Positions 1-6,527 of a stretch of DNA of 6,779 nt are shown here, in pieces. Positions within the stretch are counted from its first letter, which is position 1. Every line of letters starts with the position of its first letter. The notes under the pieces were generated by a model. The model saw only the letters and a program-made list of their open reading frames with translations. It made no database searches and was not told the DNA's origin. The position numbers and the translations under genes are program-made. This stretch comes from Ruminococcus sp. (GTDB lineage: Bacteria > Bacillota > Clostridia > Oscillospirales > Ruminococcaceae). The stretch spans positions 1 through 6,779 of the forward strand of contig JAILFF010000005.1 in assembly GCA_024697705.1 (NCBI GenBank), read 5' to 3'.

Positions 1-12
1 ATCTTGTAAATT

Positions 13-41
13 ATGATAACATATTATCGGCGGATTCACAA
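13..41 (-). promoter_or_regulatory. Possible promoter reading leftward out of the window
   Basis: On the minus strand, TTGTGA (positions 41-36) and TATCAT (18-13) are separated by 17 bp, which fits a sigma-A type promoter with an imperfect -35 box. Transcription would start near position 6 and leave the window, so the gene it would drive cannot be seen. The region is AT-rich, so a chance match is quite possible. Confidence 0.3.
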
Positions 42-120
42 GTTATTTTTGTATTATTTTTGTAGATATTTTGTGTATTTATTACAGATTTGCCTTGCTA
101 AAGTATAAGAATATGAAAAT

Positions 121-152
121 ATAATTCAAAATGAGCATCAACACATGGCTCA
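121..152 (-). terminator. Weak intrinsic terminator after the helicase gene
   Basis: On the minus strand, 17 nt after the helicase stop codon, TGAG and CTCA arms (152-132), with an inner CAT/ATG pairing and one bulged C, form a short hairpin. It is followed by TTTT and an AT-rich tail. Position at an operon end supports the call, but the stem is short and the T-run is interrupted. Confidence 0.3.
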
Positions 153-168
153 GGCTCCGTTTTTGCCA

Positions 169-2400
169 TCAATTCGTGGTATTTTTACACCAACTCAGCA
201 TTTCCTCCGTGCCCAAAATACCGTATGCAAAGCCTTTTCTTACCAGCTCTGCGGGAAGAAATTCGTCATACTTTTCAAACAGCGGAACTTCGTTCGGGTA
301 CACTAACTCCATCGGGTCGAGCGGCTTTGACGCTTCTTCCGCTAAAATGCGGAAAAACTCCTCCCTGCTCGCTTTCATCGTGAACTGAATGAAATACGGT
401 CGGCAGCTGTCCATGCCCCGTAAACCCAACTGTTCGCCGCAGCGCAGCTTGAGAAATCTTTCGAGCGCGAAAAACGCATAAGTCCCGAGCCACGGAAACA
501 GACACCACATCTTCCCGCCAAGACAGATAAGCGTTTCTCTGTCAACGCCCGAATTACGCGCTGTATTCCTCGCCTGCTCCAATCGGCAGACCGCGTTTTT
601 CATGAGATAGGGATAGCTCCTGTCCTCCCGCAAGACTTCGCGCATACGAAGCAGTATCTTCGTGTTGATATCGCCCGGACAATCCCCGAAATACGCGGGG
701 ACTTTGCCCTTGACAAGCGTGACGTAGACAAGGTGACGCTTGTGGTCGATCTCGTCAACCACCCACACATGACCCGCAATGGCGACTTTCTCCCCGACGG
801 GCGGCGGCATTACCACCGTGCCGAGCTCCTGCGAATCGCAGCGAACGGTGTACTCCTCGTTCTCCTGAAAAACCGCGTAGAATTTGTACGAATTGATTAC
901 GCGCTCCCCCGCCAGCCCGACGATAAGCCCGCCCTGCTCGGTGCGCTGGATATGCTCTGTTTCGAGCAGGTGCCGAAGCAGCACACGGTAATCGTCTTTA
1001 CCGATACGGTGGAAATATCTGAGCGTCAGCACTCTCTGCGCAAGTGCCGCGGGCGTAAGCTCCCCGCTTGACGCAAGCGTGCTCATCGTCTGATGATAAA
1101 GCAGACTGAACGGCAGCCTGTCGAGCTTCGGCGGTTCCACCCAGCGCTCTTTGAGATAGACCTGTATCAGCGCTATGCCTTGCAGAAGCTTCCACGGAAC
1201 GGTGCTCGGCAGCATGGCGCGGGGCTCGGGCGCGTCCTCCCTGATGACGAACCACATCTCGGGCGGAAGTCCCCGCCTGCCCGTGCGACCCATTCTTTGC
1301 AAAAACGACGACACCGTGAAAGGCGCGTCGATCTGAAAAGCGCGTTCAAGCCGCCCGATGTCGATACCAAGTTCGAGCGTTGCGGTCGTAACAGTCGTCA
1401 TGAAAACGTCCTCGTCCTTCATTGCGGCTTCCGCAGTTTCTCGGTAGGAGGAGGACAGGTTGCCGTGATGAATGAGAAATCTGTCGGGCTCGTGCTTTTC
1501 CTCGCAGTAGGAACGCAGGGTCGTCGTTACAGCCTCACATTCCTCTCGTGAATTTACGAAGACCAGGCACTTCTTCCCCCGCGTATGCTCGAAGATGTAG
1601 CCTATCCCCTTGTCGGCATATTTGGGTGCTTTGTCGGTTGGATCGTCAAGCTCGGGCAGAGCTTTCACGGGCAAAGAGCTGTCCTCCGCCGCCTGAGCGT
1701 CGCTCACATAGAAATGCTCCATCGAGAGCCGCCAGCTTTGCCCGGGAGCTTCTATGCGCGGTATGACCGTTCCCCTGCCCGTGCCCGCAGCGATAAATTC
1801 TCCCGCCGCTTCGAGGTCGCCGATGGTTGCGGAAAGCCCGATGCGGCGCGGATTAACCCCCGCAAGCCGCGAGAGCCTTTCGATAAGGCAGAGGGTCTGC
1901 CCTCCCCTGTCGCCGCGCATGAGCGAATGTACCTCGTCGATGACGATAAATCGCAGGTCGCCGAAAAGCTTCGGTATCGCGTTGTGTTTTCTGAGCAGCA
2001 TGGCTTCGAGCGATTCGGGCGTTATCTGCAAAATGCCCGACGGCTTTTTCATCATGCGGTCCTTGTGCGACCGAGCGACGTCGCCGTGCCAGTGCCATAC
2101 GGGTATGTGCGCTTCTTCGCAAAGCTCGTTCAAACGTGTGAACTGGTCGTTTATGAGCGCCTTTAACGGTCCGATATAGACAGCCCCGACGGTGCGAGGC
2201 ATATCCTCATCAAACAGCGTGAGTATAGGAAAAAAAGCCGCTTCGGTTTTACCCGAAGCAGTCGAAGCGGAGAGAAGCACATTTTCCTCCGTATTGAAAA
2301 TAGCGTCGGCTGCGGCAGCCTGAACAGCACGCAGCGACTCCCAGTTATTGCGGTAGATAAAATCCCGGATAAAAGGCGCGTAGCGGTCGAATGTACTCAT
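169..2400 (-). CDS. Lhr-like DEVH-box ATP-dependent helicase (superfamily 2)
   Basis: The 743-aa product is a probable ATP-driven nucleic acid translocase. Visible motifs in order are: Walker A STASGKT (46-52), GPLKAL (77-82), TPES (127-130), DEVH Walker B (155-158), SAT (190-192), VFVNSR (280-285), HHG (311-313), IDIG (346-349) and QRMGRTGR (368-375). This order and the Ski2/Lhr-style wording (PLKAL, TPESLEAML, DEVHSLMRGDRGGQ) point to the Lhr side of SF2, not the RNA DEAD-box or RecQ groups. The remaining 370 residues probably hold a winged helix and accessory domains, which I cannot name. It is the last gene of the leftward cluster. I chose ATG at 2400 because AAGGTGAT lies 10 nt before it. 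A GTG at 2415 would add five residues and overlap the upstream stop as GTGA, so coupling to the DUF3795 gene is likely either way. Substrate and role are unknown; repair is the usual guess for Lhr proteins. Confidence 0.9.
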   Translation of the reverse strand: MSTFDRYAPFIRDFIYRNNWESLRAVQAAAADAIFNTEENVLLSASTASGKTEAAFFPILTLFDEDMPRTVGAVYIGPLKALINDQFTRLNELCEEAHIPVWHWHGDVARSHKDRMMKKPSGILQITPESLEAMLLRKHNAIPKLFGDLRFIVIDEVHSLMRGDRGGQTLCLIERLSRLAGVNPRRIGLSATIGDLEAAGEFIAAGTGRGTVIPRIEAPGQSWRLSMEHFYVSDAQAAEDSSLPVKALPELDDPTDKAPKYADKGIGYIFEHTRGKKCLVFVNSREECEAVTTTLRSYCEEKHEPDRFLIHHGNLSSSYRETAEAAMKDEDVFMTTVTTATLELGIDIGRLERAFQIDAPFTVSSFLQRMGRTGRRGLPPEMWFVIREDAPEPRAMLPSTVPWKLLQGIALIQVYLKERWVEPPKLDRLPFSLLYHQTMSTLASSGELTPAALAQRVLTLRYFHRIGKDDYRVLLRHLLETEHIQRTEQGGLIVGLAGERVINSYKFYAVFQENEEYTVRCDSQELGTVVMPPPVGEKVAIAGHVWVVDEIDHKRHLVYVTLVKGKVPAYFGDCPGDINTKILLRMREVLREDRSYPYLMKNAVCRLEQARNTARNSGVDRETLICLGGKMWCLFPWLGTYAFFALERFLKLRCGEQLGLRGMDSCRPYFIQFTMKASREEFFRILAEEASKPLDPMELVYPNEVPLFEKYDEFLPAELVRKGFAYGILGTEEMLSWCKNTTN

Positions 2401-2411
2401 AAGCGTCAGAA

Positions 2412-2846
2412 TCACCTTTTCCTGTAAGCGACAAGCTCGGGCTCCGAGCCGTCAACACCGTAGCTGCACACGAGTATAAAAGTCGTATCGGCAACGACAC
2501 CGAAGCAAGCAATATCACCCGGCTGAACCTGCGTTCCGAGATAGACCTTTGTATCGTCAAGGAATTTCGCCGCCGTTCCGTTCGGGAGCGGGTAAGCGAG
2601 GTTAACAAACGAACCGGGCAGTTCGCAGAGTCCCTCCGCTGCGGGGATACCGTTAGCTTTAAGGATATCATTTACCTCTTGCAGAAGGATATGTTTGAAC
2701 TCGGCATATTTTTCTCTGCCGCCGACCTTGATATATTCGGCAGCCACGCAAGTTCCGCCGAAGGGTCTGCCGCAGGTAGATTCGCAGCCGCGGCAGTTTT
2801 TGGAAAAAGAACAGCCGTCGCAATTTGCTCCGCATAATGTACTCAT
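2412..2846 (-). CDS. DUF3795-type cysteine-rich protein
   Basis: The 144-aa protein has seven cysteines in its first 33 residues (C5, C9, C12, C18, C21, C25, C33) in the spacing CGxxCxxC...CxGC...C, followed by a more ordinary globular part. This is the pattern of DUF3795 proteins, small cytosolic proteins of unknown function; the cysteines probably bind zinc or another metal. No signal peptide or membrane segment is visible. The ATG at 2846 has an AAAGGGG ribosome binding site about 8 nt upstream, lying inside the 14-nt gap to the TetR stop codon. The last codons, AGG AAA AGG TGA, also serve as the ribosome binding site region for the helicase gene, so translation of the two is probably coupled. 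The family name is from pattern recognition; no biochemical function can be given. Confidence 0.8.
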   Translation of the reverse strand: MSTLCGANCDGCSFSKNCRGCESTCGRPFGGTCVAAEYIKVGGREKYAEFKHILLQEVNDILKANGIPAAEGLCELPGSFVNLAYPLPNGTAAKFLDDTKVYLGTQVQPGDIACFGVVADTTFILVCSYGVDGSEPELVAYRKR

Positions 2847-2860
2847 ATTTATTTGCCCCT

Positions 2861-3409
2861 TTACTCTGTGATATTTCCGTTAATGCTGTTTATCTTTACG
2901 CCCTTCATACACCTGTGTATATGCTCGGTAAATACTTCCGCAGGCTCGGGCTCCTTCGACGTCAGCCAGCGTATCACCGCACAGATCACCGCGTCCGAAA
3001 AAAATTCCGCCGCAAACTCCGAGTCCTTCTCGTTCCCGAAATATAATTTCAGATATTCAAGCAGTATCGACTCCAGTATGTCATGGAAATAATCCCGAAA
3101 ACTGTTCTGCCCTTCGATCTTTAACGCCTTGCAGTAAAAACGCTTGTTATCATAAAAATATCGGCAAACATCGGCGAGATGGTTCCACCCGTTGTCCTCC
3201 GGACGGTAGTTCAGAGTATGTACAAATTCCGTGTAAAAAATCCAGTTGACAAGATCGTATTTGTCACGAAAATGATAGTAAAAGCTCTTGCGGTTCATGC
3301 CGCACGTCTCGCAAATGTCCCCGACGCTGATCTTCGCAAACGAATTGCGCTCCATCAGCTCCTTTAACCCGTCAGCAAGCGCCCTTTTGGTCACGTTTGA
3401 ATCTGCCAA
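2861..3409 (-). CDS. TetR/AcrR family transcriptional regulator (DhaS-like)
   Basis: The 182-aa protein has an N-terminal TetR helix-turn-helix, with the recognition region around residues 29-47 (VGDICETCGMNRKSFYYHF) followed by DKYDLVNWIF. This wording resembles the DhaS-like TetR subgroup with a short ligand domain. I chose TTG at 3409 as start: AAGGAGGGG (3427-3419) lies 9 nt upstream, and the protein then begins MADSNVTKRALADGL, typical of the subgroup. The in-frame GTG at 3445 would add twelve residues that translate the ribosome binding site itself, so I reject it. The C-terminal half (roughly residues 60-182) is helical-looking and should bind a ligand or dimerise; the ligand is unknown. 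The gene sits 38 nt after the MBL gene and 14 nt before DUF3795, so it probably regulates its own operon, but I found no clear palindromic operator. Confidence 0.85.
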   Translation of the reverse strand: MADSNVTKRALADGLKELMERNSFAKISVGDICETCGMNRKSFYYHFRDKYDLVNWIFYTEFVHTLNYRPEDNGWNHLADVCRYFYDNKRFYCKALKIEGQNSFRDYFHDILESILLEYLKLYFGNEKDSEFAAEFFSDAVICAVIRWLTSKEPEPAEVFTEHIHRCMKGVKINSINGNITE

Positions 3410-3427
3410 TCTCCGAATCCCCTCCTT
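3407..3427 (-). promoter_or_regulatory. Ribosome binding site deciding a TTG start
   Basis: AAGGAGGGG at 3427-3419 is a near-perfect anti-16S match and ends 9 nt before TTG at 3409-3407. No ATG lies at a usable distance. This site sets the TetR gene start inside the longer GTG-initiated reading frame. Confidence 0.8.
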
Positions 3428-3447
3428 GTGATAGTCTGTCGGCACTG

Positions 3448-4167
3448 TCAGCTGCCGTCATATACCGTAACAAACGAAATATCCGTTCCGTCTATCGCTT
3501 TCAAAATCGCTTCCTCGTTGTCAAGGTGCATGAGATATACCTTCGCACCGCCTGCCGCTATCTCCTTTAACGTCGGTATGATATCGTCGATGAACAAGTG
3601 TACGCCCGAATTGAAAGCAGCCGCTTCGCAGTATAATTCCGTGTCGCCGTCGATGTACGGCAGAAACGGCTCCAGCGTTCTTGTATCGCCCGTGTAGACG
3701 GCTTTTTTGCCGCCGATGTTCAGCAGATAGCCGAAGCATTTCCCATCAAGCGCGGGAGTATGCCTCGTCGGTATGACCTTGTTTACCCATTTGAGCGTGT
3801 CGGCGGGCACTATCTCGTAAGAACCATCCTCACAGCCCTCGATCTTGTCAAACAGTATGCGGAGCAGCCCGCCTACCTCCTCCGAAGCGGCGGCTATCGT
3901 TACGGGTGTATGCCACACATAATATGCATAATGGATAAGCAGGGGTATCCCCCCGATATGGTCGCTGTGGGTATGCGTAACGATAATGTAGATATGCTTA
4001 AAGCCCTGTCCCGCAGCGTCTGCACAAGCAAGCTCGTGCCGGCGCCGCAGCCTGTTAAACGCGGGAAGCGAGTGATCTATCAGTACAAGATCGCTGCCGT
4101 CGGTAAAAAACGCGCTGTTATGCTCGTCCGTAAAAGCCGAACCGCGACCGAAAAATTCAAGCAGCAT
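3448..4167 (-). CDS. MBL-fold metallo-hydrolase
   Basis: The 239-aa protein is a single-domain metallo-beta-lactamase-fold enzyme, expected in the cytosol with two bound metal ions. The complete ligand set is visible: HTHSDH (H65, H67, D69, H70), H136 in TRHTP, D161 in TGDTR and H214 in LMHLDN. The N-terminal GRGSAFTDEHNSAFF and LVLIDHS strands fit RNase Z-like and general MBL hydrolases. There is no beta-CASP insertion and no long RNase Z exosite arm, so it is neither a clear RNase J nor a typical RNase Z; the substrate is unknown. ATG at 4167 is preferred over TTG at 4170 because GGGGG lies 7 nt before it. It heads the compact four-gene block MBL-TetR-DUF3795-helicase, 111 nt after the cyclase gene. 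Confidence 0.87.
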   Translation of the reverse strand: MLLEFFGRGSAFTDEHNSAFFTDGSDLVLIDHSLPAFNRLRRRHELACADAAGQGFKHIYIIVTHTHSDHIGGIPLLIHYAYYVWHTPVTIAAASEEVGGLLRILFDKIEGCEDGSYEIVPADTLKWVNKVIPTRHTPALDGKCFGYLLNIGGKKAVYTGDTRTLEPFLPYIDGDTELYCEAAAFNSGVHLFIDDIIPTLKEIAAGGAKVYLMHLDNEEAILKAIDGTDISFVTVYDGS

Positions 4168-4170
4168 CAA

Positions 4171-4278
4171 ATCACCCCCAAAATATAGATAATAGTTAAT
4201 AGATAAAAGATATTATTTGAGCTGTTTGCTTTGCTGTCGGGATATCTTTTATCTCATATCTTATATCTTTTATCTTTT
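4171..4278. repeat. Intergenic AAAAGAT-type inverted repeats between cyclase and MBL genes
   Basis: AGATAAAAGATAT at 4201-4213 and its exact reverse complement ATATCTTTTATCT at 4242-4254 form a perfect 13-bp inverted pair around 28 nt. A second exact ATATCTTTTATCT lies at 4263-4275, ending 3 nt before the cyclase stop codon. In the minus-strand transcript the copies after the cyclase stop read AGATAAAAGATAT and the copy before the MBL gene reads ATATCTTTTATCT. Outside the 13-bp core the two arms still pair in part over about 20 more positions. A read-through transcript could fold here. I see no clean promoter in the gap. Confidence 0.8.
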
Positions 4279-5286
4279 TCAGCTTACGACCCGATTCCTT
4301 CCGCTTTCTTTAGCGACATAGAGCCTTTCGTCAGCAGAGCTTACATTCTCTTCTATCGTCCTTGCGGGGTCGTAGACGGATACTCCGAAGCTCAGGGTCA
4401 GAGTTATGTCTTTGCCTTCCGCATGACAGACAGAATCCATTACCTTTACGCGGATCTCCTCCGCCTTATCTATGCCCGTCTGCTTGTCGGCGCCGCACAT
4501 TATCATGATGAATTCCTCGCCGCCCCAGCGGTAAACGCCGTCGTTTTCGAGACAGCAGTCCGTGAGTATCTCCGCCGTGTACTTCAAGACCTCGTCGCCC
4601 GCGTTGTGACCGTAGGTGTCGTTAATGCGCTTGAATTTGTCGATGTCGCACATCAGCAGCGCAAAGGGCGTTCCGCTGTCGATAAGCTTAAGATAACGTC
4701 TGGAAAAATCGCTGTAAAAGCCCATGCGGTTTTTCAGTTGAGTGAGCTTGTCGCGGTGCGAGTCCTCCATGAAGACCTCCGATTCGAGCGCTATGCCGCA
4801 TATCACCGCCGCAAGAGACAGCCGCCGACAGTCCTCTTCCGTAAACCTGCCGTCGCCGCCTAATTTGTTTATCGCCTGATACGCGCCGATAAATTCGCCG
4901 TTCACGTCCGATACGGGCAGCACCAGCACCGAACGTGTGACATAGCCCGTTTTTTTGTCCACTTCGGAATTGAAATCGGGGTCGCTGTACGGGTCGTTCG
5001 TGATGATTACGCGCTCTTCCGCGAGCGCCTTGCCCACAAGCCCCGTATTGTCGGGAATGACTATCCTCTCCGCTCCGACCGCCGCAGCCGTCCACAGCGT
5101 GTGCGTGCGCTTATCCCATTTCCAGAAGCTGGTTCGGTCGGATTCGGAAAGCGTTTTCCCGAGCATCGTTATGTATTCAAATATTTTGGAATGATCGGTC
5201 TCCTTTATGCTGTCCGACATATCCTTGTAAAGCTCTTCGCTGACGGAAAATATCTCGGAGAGCATTTTTTCGTGTTCACTTATCAT
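4279..5286 (-). CDS. GAF-GGDEF diguanylate cyclase
   Basis: The 335-aa soluble protein should make cyclic di-GMP from two GTP. Residues about 1-30 look helical, about 33-170 fit a GAF-type sensor domain (DRTSFWKWDK, GLVGKALAE, SVLVLPV, GAYQAINK), and about 176-335 form the GGDEF domain. Key features are DKLTQLKNR (179-187), CDIDKFKRINDTYGH (213-227), the active-site loop RWGGEEF (GGEEF at 255-259) and SFGVS (299-303). The intact GGEEF suggests real cyclase activity. The inhibitory site five residues upstream of GGEEF reads LEND rather than RxxD, so product inhibition is probably lost. No transmembrane segment is seen, so the signal is cytosolic and its ligand unknown. ATG at 5286 has AAGGAGG (5302-5296) 9 nt upstream, and a 17-bp-spaced promoter lies just above it. 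There is no EAL or HD-GYP partner in view. Confidence 0.92.
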   Translation of the reverse strand: MISEHEKMLSEIFSVSEELYKDMSDSIKETDHSKIFEYITMLGKTLSESDRTSFWKWDKRTHTLWTAAAVGAERIVIPDNTGLVGKALAEERVIITNDPYSDPDFNSEVDKKTGYVTRSVLVLPVSDVNGEFIGAYQAINKLGGDGRFTEEDCRRLSLAAVICGIALESEVFMEDSHRDKLTQLKNRMGFYSDFSRRYLKLIDSGTPFALLMCDIDKFKRINDTYGHNAGDEVLKYTAEILTDCCLENDGVYRWGGEEFIMIMCGADKQTGIDKAEEIRVKVMDSVCHAEGKDITLTLSFGVSVYDPARTIEENVSSADERLYVAKESGRNRVVS

Positions 5287-5339
5287 TGAAATCTTCCTCC
5301 TTGCCCATGTCCGGGTAGGTACCGGCTTACTTATAATCT

Positions 5340-5368
5340 ATTATAGCATATTTCAGATGCTTATTCAA
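5340..5368 (-). promoter_or_regulatory. Promoter of the cyclase gene/operon
   Basis: On the minus strand TTGAAT (5368-5363) and a perfect TATAAT (5345-5340) are separated by exactly 17 bp. Transcription should start near 5333, giving a leader of about 46 nt before the ATG at 5286. The leader holds a GC-rich stretch (about 5309-5326, CCGG...CCGG) that could form only a small hairpin. Confidence 0.75.
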
Positions 5369-5470
5369 TAGATTTTCTTATTTTTTTGATTAATTACGTT
5401 CATAATCTATAAATATTCACTATTTATCGCACATTTAAATTAAATCAAAAACCCAATTCACCAAAACGAC

Positions 5471-5499
5471 TTGAAAGACCTCCCGCTTTGTGGTATAAT
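5471..5499 (+). promoter_or_regulatory. Promoter of metA
   Basis: TTGAAA (5471-5476) and TATAAT (5494-5499) are separated by 17 bp, with a TG one base before the -10 box (TGGTATAAT). Transcription should start near 5506, about 83 nt before the metA ATG. It is divergent from the cyclase promoter; the two -35 boxes lie about 100 bp apart. Confidence 0.8.
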
Positions 5500-5519
5500 G
5501 AACAAAGTTAAGTGATAAG

Positions 5520-5566
5520 GATAAAAGCCGCAATAATATCTTTTATCTACTATCTATCTTTTATCT
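5520..5566 (+). repeat. AAAAGAT-type repeats and small hairpin in the metA leader
   Basis: ATATCTTTTATCT (5536-5548) and TATCTTTTATCT (5555-5566) are direct copies of the intergenic repeat, ending 6 nt before the metA ribosome binding site GAGGAGGT (5573-5580). GATAAAAG (5520-5527) can pair perfectly with CTTTTATC (5540-5547) across 12 nt, giving a weak AT-rich hairpin in the leader RNA. It does not mask the ribosome binding site in any fold I can see. Confidence 0.7.
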
Positions 5567-5588
5567 AAGTTTGAGGAGGTCGGCGATT

Positions 5589-6527
5589 ATGCCAATTCAG
5601 ATTCCCAACGATCTTCCTGCGTTTGCCGCGCTTGAAGCAGAAAAAATATTCGTTATGCCCGACGACCGCGCCGAGCATCAGGACATTCGCGCCTTAAAGA
5701 TCGCCATCGTGAACCTCATGCCGAATAAGGTCACTACCGAAACTCAGCTGCTTCGGCTGCTTTCAAATACTCCCCTGCACGTTATGATAGACCTCGTGCA
5801 GATGTCCTCGCATACCCCAAAGAATACTCCGCAGGAGCATATGCTCAAATTCTACAAGCCCTTCGACGAGATAAAACGCGGACGCTACGACGGACTTATC
5901 ATCACGGGCGCTCCCGTCGAGCAGCTCGAATTCGAGGACGTTGACTACTGGGAAGAGCTTTGCCGCATCTTCGAGTGGAGCAAGACAAATGTTTATTCGA
6001 CAATACACATCTGCTGGGGAGCACAGGCGGGGCTTTATTATCACTATGGTATCGGCAAGCATATACTGCCCGAAAAAATGTCGGGCGTATTTCTGCACAA
6101 CACGCTCGACACCTCGCACCCGCTGCTGAGGGGCTTCGGGGATACCTTCTTCTGCCCGCACTCGCGGCACACGGGCATCAACGAGGACGAGGTGGAAAAA
6201 GTGCCCGAGCTTACCGTGCTTGCGCGATCGAAGGAAGCGGGCATACATATAATCTCGGACAGCACGCGGAGGCAGTTCTTCCTGCTCGGACACTGGGAAT
6301 ACGACCGTGAAACGCTGGCGGGCGAATACACCCGCGACATGGGCAAGGGAATGAATCCCAAAAAGCCCAAGCATTACTTCCCTCACGGTGACGTGACCGC
6401 CGTGCCGCGCTTCAACTGGAGCTGCTCGGCAAATCTGATGTACGCCAACTGGCTGAACTACTGCGTATATCAGGAGACCCCATACGAGCTTGAATACCTT
6501 ATCCCCATCGAACACAAAAAAAGATAA
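5589..6527 (+). CDS. metA: MetA-family homoserine O-acyltransferase, probably acetyl-CoA dependent
   Basis: The 312-aa cytosolic enzyme activates L-homoserine by O-acylation, the first dedicated step of methionine synthesis. It opens with MPIQIPNDLPA, the family's usual start, and its length is typical. Catalytic residues fall at the family positions: Cys142 in HICWGAQA, His235 and Glu237 in GHWEYD. Residue 111, in GAPVEQLEF, is Glu. In characterised members Glu111 goes with acetyl-CoA and Gly with succinyl-CoA, so this is more likely a homoserine O-acetyltransferase than the succinyltransferase its family name suggests. ATG at 5589 is chosen because GAGGAGGT ends 8 nt before it; an upstream in-frame start at 5571 would precede that site. 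It has its own promoter. The TAA stop lies inside an AAAAGAT repeat, which also encodes the Lys-Lys-Arg tail. No terminator separates it from the tRNA gene. Confidence 0.95.
   Translation: MPIQIPNDLPAFAALEAEKIFVMPDDRAEHQDIRALKIAIVNLMPNKVTTETQLLRLLSNTPLHVMIDLVQMSSHTPKNTPQEHMLKFYKPFDEIKRGRYDGLIITGAPVEQLEFEDVDYWEELCRIFEWSKTNVYSTIHICWGAQAGLYYHYGIGKHILPEKMSGVFLHNTLDTSHPLLRGFGDTFFCPHSRHTGINEDEVEKVPELTVLARSKEAGIHIISDSTRRQFFLLGHWEYDRETLAGEYTRDMGKGMNPKKPKHYFPHGDVTAVPRFNWSCSANLMYANWLNYCVYQETPYELEYLIPIEHKKR

Larger units (their letters stand above)
1..168. other. AT-rich intergenic region downstream of the helicase operon
   Basis: This stretch is strongly AT-rich and I see no convincing coding region in it. 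It holds a weak hairpin next to the helicase stop codon and a possible promoter that reads leftward out of the window; both are listed separately. Two similar T-rich stretches (TTATTTTTGTA-like, about positions 43-65) look like low-complexity sequence rather than a functional repeat. Confidence 0.6.
5287..5588. other. Divergent intergenic region between cyclase and metA
   Basis: This 302-nt gap carries the two divergent promoters, the metA leader with AAAAGAT-type repeats, and an AT-rich centre (about 5370-5460) with no reading frame I would call a gene. No SAM riboswitch or T-box element is recognisable; the metA leader of about 83 nt is too short for a typical one and has none of their conserved sequence blocks. 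Confidence 0.7.

Noticed and set aside
733..1551. Plus-strand open frames opposite the helicase C-terminal half
   Set aside because: Same reasons: no start signals, Arg/His-rich shadow composition, and a well-supported minus-strand gene across the region.
1548..2179. Several overlapping plus-strand frames opposite the helicase core
   Set aside because: They overlap one another in different frames, have no ribosome binding sites, and lie opposite conserved helicase motifs.
4231..4863. Plus-strand open frame of about 210 codons opposite the GGDEF domain
   Set aside because: The minus strand encodes conserved GGDEF motifs throughout; the plus frame is a codon-bias shadow and starts in repeat-rich intergenic DNA.
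169..5286. Phage-defence system built around the helicase
   Set aside because: No nuclease, TIR, methylase or other recognised defence effector is present, and the MBL, TetR and DUF3795 proteins are common outside defence loci.
5386..5413. Second metA promoter (TTGATT, 16 bp, TATAAA)
   Set aside because: It is in very AT-rich DNA where such matches arise by chance, and the downstream promoter at 5471-5499 is much better placed and closer to consensus.
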